Assembly (NCBI GenBank): GCA_902805565.1
Contig: CADCTP010000316.1
Coordinates: forward strand, 1 to 34,037
Length of the DNA stretch: 34,037 bases
Source: an uncultured Mycobacteriales bacterium
GTDB lineage: Bacteria > Actinomycetota > Actinomycetes > Mycobacteriales > CADCTP01
Reading direction: 5' to 3'
In this document: piece after piece, positions 27,804-34,037 of the stretch
Position numbering within the stretch: position 1 is the stretch's first letter
Layout: the number at the start of each line of letters is the position of its first letter
Notes under the pieces: generated by a model
What the model was told of the DNA's origin: nothing
Seen by the model: only the letters and a program-made list of their open reading frames with translations
The model's database searches: none
Program-made: the position numbers and the translations under genes

Positions 27804-28481
27804 ATGGCCCAGCGCGGACGGCCCCGCGGCTTCGACCGCGACCACGCGCTGCGCCGCGCCATGGAGCTGTTCTGGCAGGTCGGCTACGAGGGCGCGTCGC
27901 TGACCGCCCTCACCACCGCGATGGGCATCACCCCGCCCAGCCTCTACGCGGCGTTCGGCGACAAGGAAGCCCTGTTCCGCGAGGCCGTCGGACTGTACGA
28001 CCGGACCGAGGGCGCCGAGGCCGACCGGGCGCTGTGGACCGAACCGACCGCCCGCGGCGCCGTGCGGGAGATGCTGCTGGCCAACGTGGCCGCGTCCACC
28101 GACCCGCACAAGCCCAGCGGCTGCATGATCGTGCTCGCCGCCATGACCGGACCGGCCCGCGGGGACCAGGTGCGCGCCTTCCTGGCGGAATCCCGGCGGA
28201 CGTCCGCCGAGGCGCTGCGTCGGCGGCTGGACGACGGCCGGCGGAGCGGCGAGCTGCCGCCGGACACCGACATCGACACGCTGGCCGGCTTCTACGTCAC
28301 CGTCCTGCACGGCCTGTCGATCCAGGCCCGGGACGGGGCGGGCCGGGCCGCGCTGGCGGCCGTGGTCGAGCAGGCGATGCGGGCCTGGCCGGCGGCCGGC
28401 CATCCGCCGGCCGACCTGGTCAGGGCAGGCGCACCGACTGCGCGTGCCGGAAGACGTCCCGGGGGTCCCAGCGGGCCTTGA
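27804..28481 (+). CDS. TetR/AcrR-family transcriptional regulator
   Basis: The product is 225 aa. The N-terminal DNA-binding domain reads GRPRGFDRDHALRRAMELFWQVGYEGASLTALTTAMGITPPSLYAAFGDKEALFREAV, a textbook TetR helix-turn-helix. The remaining helical ligand domain contains PSGCMIVLAAM and DTLAGFYVTVLHGLSIQARDGAGR, the pattern of the AcrR/TetR_C-type group often paired with SDR genes. ATG 27804 has GGAGGCAGG before it. It likely represses the divergent SDR/SugE operon and itself. Its 3' end overlaps the opposing flavin-oxidase gene by 62 bp. Confidence 0.92.
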   Translation: MAQRGRPRGFDRDHALRRAMELFWQVGYEGASLTALTTAMGITPPSLYAAFGDKEALFREAVGLYDRTEGAEADRALWTEPTARGAVREMLLANVAASTDPHKPSGCMIVLAAMTGPARGDQVRAFLAESRRTSAEALRRRLDDGRRSGELPPDTDIDTLAGFYVTVLHGLSIQARDGAGRAALAAVVEQAMRAWPAAGHPPADLVRAGAPTARAGRRPGGPSGP

Positions 28482-30021
28482 CCCGCCGGAGCCGCGGATA
28501 GTTGTCCTTGAAGTAGAGGTCGTGCCAGGGCACGGCGGACCGGTTCCAGCGGGGGTCGGACAGGTCGGTGTCGGCGTAGTTGACGAAGCATCCGTCGGTG
28601 ACCCGGTTCGGCACCGGCACACCGCCGGTCTCCGCGTGCACGCCCGCGTAGAAGCGCCGGTGCCAGCCGACGTGCACGTCGTCCTCGGCGGGGTCCTGCC
28701 AGGCCGTGCCCCACAGCAGCTTCATGGCCGAGTCCCGGTGCGGGTACGCCGTCGCGCCGGGCGCGACCGCGTTGACCCGGCCACCGTAGGTGGCGATCGA
28801 CAGCGCGAAGCCGGGCTGGGCGTAGTCGGTCGCCGTCAGCCCGGTCCACAGCCCGTCCAACTGGGCGGCGGAGAAACGGCGGCGCTGATAGCTCGACTTG
28901 TACTCATACCGGTCGGTGGGATAGCTGACCCACAGCCGGGGCCAGCCGGTGGAATGCAGCCAGGGCAGTTCGCGCATCTCCTCCAGGCTCGGCGTCAATC
29001 CGGTGCCGGCGTTGACCTGGCGGAAGAAGTCGAGCAGCACGCGCCGCGCGTCCGGCACGGCCGAGTCGAGCACGGCTGACAGAACGATCGGTCCGGAGGC
29101 CCGCGGCGCCGGCTCCAGCCGGGCGAACAACTCCGGGTACGGCGAGCCGGGGGCCGCGTGCCGCTCGCACCACCGGCCGTAGTTGTCCAGCAACGTCCGG
29201 AAGGCGGAGCGTGTCATACCGTCCCAGGACCAGCTCAGCGCGGCGATCCACGACTCGGCCGGCGCGCGCGGCAGGAGGCCGGCCGGGTCGGACCCGGCGG
29301 CCCCCGGGGTCCGGAACCAGAACCGCGTGGCCACGCCGAAACTGCCGCCGCCCCCGCCGGTGTGCGCCCACCACAGGTCCCGCAGCGGGCCGGCCTGATC
29401 GCGGCCGGCCACCACCGCGCGAGCCCGTCCGGCGGCGTCCACCACGACCACCTCGACCGCCTCCAGGTGGTCGGAGATGACCCCGTGCTGCCGGCTGAGC
29501 TGGCCGTACCCGGCGCCCGGGACGTGACCGCCGACGCCGACCGGATGGCAGGAGCCACCGGGCAACGTGATGCCCCACGTCTTGAACAGAACGGTGTAGA
29601 CGTCACCCAGGGTGGCTCCGGCGCTGACCATGACCGATCGGCGAACCGGGTCGTAGCCGATCCCCGCCATCATGGACATGTCCACGATGATGCGGGTCTC
29701 GGGATTGTCCACGAAGTCCTCGTAACAGTGCCCGCCGCTGCGAACCCCCAGCCGCCGGCCGGAGTCGACGGCGTCCTGCACCGCCGCCACCACCTCCGCG
29801 GTGTCGCGCGGCAGCCGCACCTTGTCGGGATCGCTCACCCAGCGCTGATTCTGCCCACGGGACAGCCCGGGGTGGCGGGGGTCGCCGCGGACGACCACCA
29901 CCGGGCCGGGACCGGCCGGCGCGGCCGCCGCCGGGACGGCGCCGACGTGCGGGGCGAGAAGCGCGGCCCCGCCGACGGCGCCGGCCCCCCGCAGCAGAGT
30001 GCGGCGTGACAAATCGGCCAT
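28420..30021 (-). CDS. Tat-exported FAD-binding oxidase of the berberine-bridge-enzyme family (bicovalent FAD)
   Basis: The product is 533 aa. It begins LSRRTLLRGAGAVGGAALLAPHVGA, a Tat signal. The PCMH FAD domain holds RSGGHCYED with the 8-alpha histidyl site His 98 and GGSCHPVGVGGH with the 6-S-cysteinyl site Cys 158, so FAD should be linked at two points. The C-terminal BBE motif is DGCFVNYADTDLSDPRWN, followed by the YFKDNYPRLRRVKARWDPRDVF segment. Relatives oxidise sugars or polyketide aglycones (aclacinomycin oxidoreductase, oligosaccharide oxidases). Substrate is unknown. The gene converges on the TetR gene and no partner gene is evident. Confidence 0.92.
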   Translation of the reverse strand: MADLSRRTLLRGAGAVGGAALLAPHVGAVPAAAAPAGPGPVVVVRGDPRHPGLSRGQNQRWVSDPDKVRLPRDTAEVVAAVQDAVDSGRRLGVRSGGHCYEDFVDNPETRIIVDMSMMAGIGYDPVRRSVMVSAGATLGDVYTVLFKTWGITLPGGSCHPVGVGGHVPGAGYGQLSRQHGVISDHLEAVEVVVVDAAGRARAVVAGRDQAGPLRDLWWAHTGGGGGSFGVATRFWFRTPGAAGSDPAGLLPRAPAESWIAALSWSWDGMTRSAFRTLLDNYGRWCERHAAPGSPYPELFARLEPAPRASGPIVLSAVLDSAVPDARRVLLDFFRQVNAGTGLTPSLEEMRELPWLHSTGWPRLWVSYPTDRYEYKSSYQRRRFSAAQLDGLWTGLTATDYAQPGFALSIATYGGRVNAVAPGATAYPHRDSAMKLLWGTAWQDPAEDDVHVGWHRRFYAGVHAETGGVPVPNRVTDGCFVNYADTDLSDPRWNRSAVPWHDLYFKDNYPRLRRVKARWDPRDVFRHAQSVRLP

Positions 30022-30252
30022 GAGCAGATCACCTTCATCAGTCGAGACAACACGGTGCGAACAGGATCTCCGCTCCCGATCGCGACGACATCACGCGTTC
30101 ACGCCATGGACCGCGATCCCGGTCCTATGACACCGTGGATCCTTTTTTCCGTCGTGGCGGCCGGGCAGGAACCGGACCGGCAGGTTCCGCGGTTCACGGG
30201 ATGCCCCCTCGCCAGGCCGCTGGAAGGGTCGCGGGCGCCGGGCGCCGAGCCA

Positions 30253-30383
30253 CTGATGCGGTTCACCGTCCCGGCGCTGATGGCCGGCAACGTGGGCCTG
30301 CTCAAGCACGCCAGCAACGTCCCGCAGACTGGCCGCCCTGCGCGTCGGCGACCCGGTGGCGGCCGGCACCGACATCGGCCCGT
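30253..30383 (+). pseudogene. relic of a succinate-semialdehyde/aldehyde dehydrogenase gene
   Basis: Two fragments meet near 30329. The first (30253-30328) reads MRFTVPALMAGNVGLLKHAS in one frame, as in the N-terminal NAD-binding part of SSADH. The next (30333-30386) reads LAALRVGDPVAAGTDIGP in another frame, a segment normally about 180 residues later. So an internal deletion removed the catalytic Glu and Cys. The remaining intergenic DNA (30022-30252 and 30387-30775) shows no convincing gene; it must contain the promoters of the divergent genes at 30021 and 30776. Confidence 0.7.
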
Positions 30384-30775
30384 CTTCCCCGGCCGGTGCA
30401 GGTGGGGCGGCATCGGTCCGGTTCGATGGCGTCGGTGGCCTTCGACGCTGTCCGGTTGATGCCGGCGATCACCGGCGTTGTGAGCGACGAGGAGTGGCGC
30501 GCCGGGATCAAGGCCGAGTTGGTGGGCCGGTACGGCCCCCGGGGTCCTCAATTCCGAGGCTGACTGAGCGCATCTGGCGCCGGAAGGCAGGACGTACTGC
30601 CGCCGGCGGACCTGGCCGAGGCTGCACGAGGTGATCCCTTCCCGGTGCCGGGGTCCGCCGGGTCAGGTAGCCGGGTCGCGGACGACGCCGCAGGCAGTCG
30701 TGTGACCGATGTTGGCGTCCCGGCCCCGGTGCGACGGTCGTCAGGTCCGAGAGCGACCGAGGCCGAGGAGGACGC

Positions 30776-31597
30776 ATGAGCTACTGCACGACCAAGGACG
30801 GCACGGAGATCTTCTACAAGGACTGGGGCAGCGGCCAGCCGGTGGTCTTCAGCCACGGGTGGCCGCTGACCGCCGACGCGTGGGACCCGCAGCTGAAGCT
30901 GGTCGCCGACGCGGGCTACCGGGCCATCGCGCACGACCGGCGCGGCGGCGGCCGGTCCTCCCAGCCCTGGGAGGGCAACGACCTCACCACCTACGCCGAC
31001 GACCTGGCGGCGCTGATCGAGCACCTGGACCTCCGCGACGCCGTCCTCGTCGGACACTCCACCGGTGGCGGTGAGGTCACCCGCTACATCGGCCGGCACG
31101 GCACGGCCCGGGTCGCGAAGGTCGTGCTGCTCAGCGCGATCCCGCCGCTCATGCTCCGCACCGAGGCCAACCCCGGGGGCCTGCCGAGGTCCGTCTTCGA
31201 CGCCATCCGCGCCGGCGTGGCCGGCGACCGCTCCCAGTACTACAAGGACCTGTCCGCCGCCTTCTACGGCGCCAACCGGCCCGGCTCGACCGTCTCGGCG
31301 GGCAAGCGGGACGAGTTCTGGCTGCAGTCCATGACCGTCGGCATCAAGTCGGCGTACGACTGCATCGCCGCGTTCTCCGAGACCGACCTGACCGAGGACC
31401 TGCGGGCCATCGACGTCCCGACCCTCATCGCGCACGGCGACGACGACCAGATCGTGCCGATCGTCGCCGCCGCCAGGAAGTCGATCGACCTCGTCCCGAA
31501 CGCGACGCTCAAGGTCTATCCCGGCGCCCCGCACGGGCTGACCGGCGACCACGAGCGCGAGTTCAACGCCGACCTGCTCGCCTTCCTCGCGGGCTGA
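30776..31597 (+). CDS. alpha/beta hydrolase, non-heme chloroperoxidase-like
   Basis: The product is 273 aa, a single alpha/beta-hydrolase domain: [15 protein letters not shown] (oxyanion region), GHSTGGGE with nucleophile Ser 95, HGDDDQIVP with Asp 224, and [10 protein letters not shown] with His 253. The sequence layout is that of cofactor-free haloperoxidases/perhydrolases and aryl esterases. Those enzymes hydrolyse esters or form peracids; halogenation is a side reaction. ATG 30776 has GAGGAGGAC upstream. It leads a three-gene operon with another hydrolase and an SDR. Confidence 0.92.
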   Translation: MSYCTTKDGTEIFYKDWGSGQPVVFSHGWPLTADAWDPQLKLVADAGYRAIAHDRRGGGRSSQPWEGNDLTTYADDLAALIEHLDLRDAVLVGHSTGGGEVTRYIGRHGTARVAKVVLLSAIPPLMLRTEANPGGLPRSVFDAIRAGVAGDRSQYYKDLSAAFYGANRPGSTVSAGKRDEFWLQSMTVGIKSAYDCIAAFSETDLTEDLRAIDVPTLIAHGDDDQIVPIVAAARKSIDLVPNATLKVYPGAPHGLTGDHEREFNADLLAFLAG

Positions 31598-31622
31598 CCG
31601 CCAACCCTCACAAGGAGATCCC

Positions 31623-32327
31623 GTGAAGCCCACCATCGTCCTCGCCCACGGCGCGTACGCCGACTCCTCGAGCTGGACCGCGGTCATCGCGCCGCTGCAG
31701 GCCGAGGGCCACCGGGTCATCGCCGCCGCGGTCCCGCTGCGCAGCCTGGCCGGCGACGCCCGCGCGCTGAGCGACCTCGTGCGCTCGATCGACGGCCCGG
31801 TGCTCCTGGTCGGGCACTCCTACGCCGGATCGGTCGTGACCAACGTCGACCCGGACGCCGGCGACGTCGTCGGCCTGGTCTACGCCAACGGGTTCGCCCT
31901 CGAACCGGGCGAGAGCAGCGCGCAAGCGTCGGCCCTCGCCCCCGGCGGCACCCTCGGTGACACCCTGGTCACCGTCCCGCTCGCCGACGGCGGGACGGAC
32001 ACCTACATCGACCCGGCCAAATATCACGCTCAGTTCTGCGCCGACCTGCCGACGGAGCAGGCCGCGCTCATGGCGGTGACCCAGCGCCCGATCACCGACG
32101 CCGCCCTGAACGAGCCGTCCGGCGGCACCGCCCTGTGGCGCACCGTGCCGAGCTGGTTCATCTACGGCGAGCTGGACCACAACATCCCGGCCGGCGCGCA
32201 CAAGATCATGGCCGACCGGGCCGGGGCCCGGCGGGTCGTGGAGATCCCGGGGGCGTCGCACGTCGTGCCCGTCTCCCACCCGGGCGAGACGGTACGGATC
32301 GTCCTCGAAGCGGCCGGCCCCGCGTGA
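31623..32327 (+). CDS. alpha/beta hydrolase (EstC/MenH-like small hydrolase)
   Basis: The product is 234 aa. It has IVLAHGAYADSSSW (HGxxxD-type oxyanion motif), GHSYAGS with nucleophile Ser 66, a variable cap (DTYIDPAKYHAQFCADLP), WFIYGELDHNIPAGAH with the acid residue region, and GASHVVPVSHP with the catalytic His. This group is annotated as alpha/beta hydrolase of the salicylate-esterase-like or hydroxynitrile lyase-like kind; substrate unknown. GTG 31623 has AAGGAG upstream. It overlaps the following SDR start by GTGA. A relic of a related gene lies at 33076. Confidence 0.9.
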   Translation: MKPTIVLAHGAYADSSSWTAVIAPLQAEGHRVIAAAVPLRSLAGDARALSDLVRSIDGPVLLVGHSYAGSVVTNVDPDAGDVVGLVYANGFALEPGESSAQASALAPGGTLGDTLVTVPLADGGTDTYIDPAKYHAQFCADLPTEQAALMAVTQRPITDAALNEPSGGTALWRTVPSWFIYGELDHNIPAGAHKIMADRAGARRVVEIPGASHVVPVSHPGETVRIVLEAAGPA

Positions 32328-33073
32328 ACATCCTGGAGAACAAGGTCGCCCTCGTCACCGGGGCGACCTCCGGGATCGGCCGCGCCACGGCGCGACGGTT
32401 CGTCGAGGAGGGCGCGTTCGTCTTCATCACCGGCCGTCGCTCGGCCGAGCTGGACGCCGCGGTCGCCGCCCTGGGCCCGAACGCGCGCGGCATCCGCGGC
32501 GACGTCGCCCGTCCCGACGACCTGGACGAGCTCTACGACCGCGTCCGCGAGCACGGCCGCGGACTGGACGTGCTGTTCGCCAACGCCGGCGGCGGGGCCT
32601 TCGCCACCCTCGACCAGATCACCCCGGACCAGTTCGACGACACGTTCGCGATCAACGTCCGGGGCACGGTCTTCACCGTCCAGAAGGCCCTGCCGCTCCT
32701 CAACCCCGGAGCGTCGATCATCCTCGCCGGATCGACCGCGGCCACCAGCGCGACGCCCGCCTTCGGTGTGTACGCGGCCAGCAAGGCGGCGATCCGGTCC
32801 TTCGGTCGCACCTGGGCCACGGAGCTCGCCGACCGCAGGATCCGGGTCAACGTCATCGTCCCCGGCCCGACGGACACCGACGGCCTGCGTGGGCTCGCCC
32901 CCGACGCGGCGCAGGCCGACGGACTGGTCGAGCAGCTCGGCGCCGGGGTCCCCCTGGGCCGGGTCGCGCACCCCGACGAGATCGCCAACGCCGTGCTGTT
33001 CCTGGCCTCGGACCAGAGCAGCTACGTCACCGGCAGCGAGCTGTTCGCCGACGGTGGCGAAGAACAGCAGTGA
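32324..33073 (+). CDS. SDR-family oxidoreductase (classical)
   Basis: The product is 249 aa with TGATSGIG (12-19), NAGG (87-90), Ser 137, and YAASK with Tyr 150 and Lys 154, then PGPTDTDG and YVTGSELFADGG at the C-terminus. Glu/Asp context after strand 2 reads TGRRSAEL, which fits NADP preference. The GTG start lies in the stop of the upstream hydrolase gene (GTGA), so it is translationally coupled. Hydrolase plus SDR sets like this one frequently sit beside LuxR or TetR regulators as detoxification operons; the LuxR gene at the window end is the nearest candidate. Confidence 0.92.
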   Translation: MNILENKVALVTGATSGIGRATARRFVEEGAFVFITGRRSAELDAAVAALGPNARGIRGDVARPDDLDELYDRVREHGRGLDVLFANAGGGAFATLDQITPDQFDDTFAINVRGTVFTVQKALPLLNPGASIILAGSTAATSATPAFGVYAASKAAIRSFGRTWATELADRRIRVNVIVPGPTDTDGLRGLAPDAAQADGLVEQLGAGVPLGRVAHPDEIANAVLFLASDQSSYVTGSELFADGGEEQQ

Positions 33074-33075
33074 CC

Positions 33076-33180
33076 GGCGGCCTGGGGACCATCCCCAGCT
33101 GGGTCGTCATCGGGGCCGGGGACAAGGCCATCCCGCCGGCGGGGCAGCGGTTCATGGCCCGGCGCGCGAACGTGCGGTTG
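33076..33180 (+). pseudogene. relic of an alpha/beta hydrolase 3' part
   Basis: From 33076 the frame reads GGLGTIPSWVVIGAGDKAIP and then PAGQRFMARRA, which matches the acid-residue region of small alpha/beta hydrolases (compare PSWFIYGELDHNIPAGAHKIMADRA in the gene at 31623). There is no start or nucleophile motif. It runs straight into the LuxR relic on the other strand at about 33176, so it was truncated by a rearrangement there. Confidence 0.65.
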
Positions 33181-33640
33181 AGGGCGTCCCGCAGCGCGGC
33201 CCGGGAGTGATGCCGAGCTTCGGGGACACGTGGTGCAGGGGGGAACCGACGGTCCCGGTGCGACGGTGGAGCCGGGCGCCCATCTCCCGGTTGGTCAGTC
33301 CGCTGGCCGCCGGCTCGGCGATCTGCCGCTCCCGCGCCGCCAGCTCGAGACGCGGGCCGTCACCGGGGACGGCCCGCGTCTCGCCCGTAGCGAGCAGCTC
33401 CTCGTCGCCGCCGGCCGCGGCCAGGAGGGTCCGCAGGTCCTTCAGCAGCCAGGTCCGGGAGGCGAAGTCGGCCGTGCCGGCCGGTCCGTCATCGAGGTGC
33501 CGGCGGGCCAGGTCCCACTCGCGCGTACGGAAGTGGTGCACCGCCGGCCGGTGGTGCGTGCAGGACCATCAGCGGGGCGAGGTTCTCCTCGGCCCGGCGC
33601 AGGATGCGCAGACCGGACGCCGGCCCGCTGCCCGCGCCCG
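33176..33640 (-). pseudogene. frameshifted relic of a LuxR-family regulator 3' part
   Basis: On the minus strand 33541-33210 reads LELAARERQIAEPAASGLTN and then REMGARLHRR, LHHVSPKLGI, a damaged LuxR helix-turn-helix. After GIT the frame is lost by one base near 33210; shifted by one it continues SRAALRDALN, as in the intact neighbour (TRAALRDAL). The helix also carries odd residues (P for L at AEP, GSP for GAH). Upstream parts, to about 33640, are too short to encode an ATPase. It is a tandem homologue of the gene at 33656. The left limit is the junction with the hydrolase relic; the right limit is approximate. Confidence 0.72.
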
Positions 33641-33655
33641 GTGCCGGCCGGTCGA

Positions 33656-34037
33656 CTAGGAGACGGCCGTGGTGAGGGCGTCCCGCAGCGCCGCCCGGGT
33701 GCCGATGCCCAGCTTCGGGAAGACGTGGTGGAGGTGTGCGCCGACGGTCCGCGGCGACAGGTAGAGGCGCTCGCCGATCGCCTTGTTGCTCAGGCCTCGC
33801 GCGGCCAGCTCGGCGATTTGGAGCTCCTGCGGGGTGAGGTGCGCCGACCCGGCCCGGGACCGGGTCGGCGCGGTGGCGCGCAGCTCGGCGCCGGCCCGGG
33901 CCGCCCAGGGCGTGGCCCCCAGCCGGTCGGCGGTGTCCAGGGCGGCCGCGAGCTGGGTCCGGGCCTGCCGGGCGTGGCCGTCGCGGCGCAGGCGCTCCCC
34001 GTAGCCGAGCCGGATCCGGGCCAGGTCGAACGGCCAG
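33656..34037 (-). CDS. LuxR-family regulator, 3' part (continues beyond the window)
   Basis: The last 126 codons of a minus-strand gene are present, ending in TAG at 33656-33658. The C-terminus reads LTPQELQIAELAARGLSNKAIGERLYLSPRTVGAHLHHVFPKLGIGTRAALRDALTTAVS (given here as the helix-turn-helix region), with helical TPR-like sequence before it. This is the end of a LAL-type or similar large LuxR protein, the 5' part lying outside the window. It may regulate the hydrolase/SDR operon at 30776-33073, which it faces. No start can be given. Confidence 0.85.
   Translation of the reverse strand, partial: WPFDLARIRLGYGERLRRDGHARQARTQLAAALDTADRLGATPWAARAGAELRATAPTRSRAGSAHLTPQELQIAELAARGLSNKAIGERLYLSPRTVGAHLHHVFPKLGIGTRAALRDALTTAVS

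Noticed and set aside
30426-30563. Short plus-strand frame with DEEWRAGIKAELVGRYGPRG after the SSADH relic
   Set aside because: No recognised family, no ribosome site, different frame from the relic; it may be another decayed gene end but cannot be supported.

Overview
This window is about 34 kb of very GC-rich DNA (start codons often GTG, codon third positions almost all G or C) with Tat signal peptides, LAL-type LuxR regulators, many start codons sitting 5-7 nt after a -10-like hexamer (leaderless style) and dense ATGA/GTGA overlaps. That points to a filamentous actinomycete; the family cannot be fixed from the sequence alone. No rRNA, tRNA, CRISPR array or intact mobile element was seen.

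Region 1 (1-13.1 kb) is mixed chromosomal or accessory content. It holds a coupled AGE-family epimerase and ECM4-like thiol transferase pair, a small regulator plus two small membrane proteins, a membrane protein plus winged-helix regulator operon behind a palindromic promoter, a Tat-exported glycerophosphodiesterase-like protein, KptA, a CPBP protease, small membrane proteins, a methyltransferase, an unrecognised protein, an APH-family kinase, and a zinc alcohol dehydrogenase divergent from an XRE regulator. Gene relics lie between these genes: a LuxR-ATPase/methyltransferase hybrid near 3.5-3.9 kb and a fragment of the APH gene near 13.1 kb.

Region 2 (13.17-26.58 kb) is the most interesting part: a compact, apparently pathway-dedicated locus for 3-amino-4-hydroxybenzoate (3,4-AHBA) chemistry. 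A divergon (24556-25863 minus, 26082-26576 plus) begins with an aspartate kinase, followed by GriI-type aldolase (aspartate semialdehyde + DHAP) and GriH-type cyclase (DHQ-synthase-II family). Converging on it is VOC protein, AMP-forming ligase and O-methyltransferase. A second minus-strand operon carries a DAO-family flavoenzyme, an NmrA-like and an epimerase-like Rossmann protein, then a LAL regulator with its own promoter. Both divergent intergenic regions carry two copies of the palindrome ATCCCG-N6-CGGGAT, 64-65 bp apart and one about 63-74 nt before each start codon. This looks like one regulon. Two perfect 15-bp hairpins separate the converging operons and a perfect 14-bp hairpin closes the right edge. 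I infer an O-methylated or oxidised 3,4-AHBA product; its structure is not known from the sequence.

Region 3 (26.6-34.0 kb) has a SugE-like exporter with an SDR, a divergent TetR regulator at an AT-rich operator, a Tat-exported bicovalent flavin (BBE) oxidase, an aldehyde dehydrogenase relic, a three-gene operon of two alpha/beta hydrolases and an SDR, then a hydrolase relic, a frameshifted LuxR relic and the 3' end of an intact LuxR gene that runs off the window.
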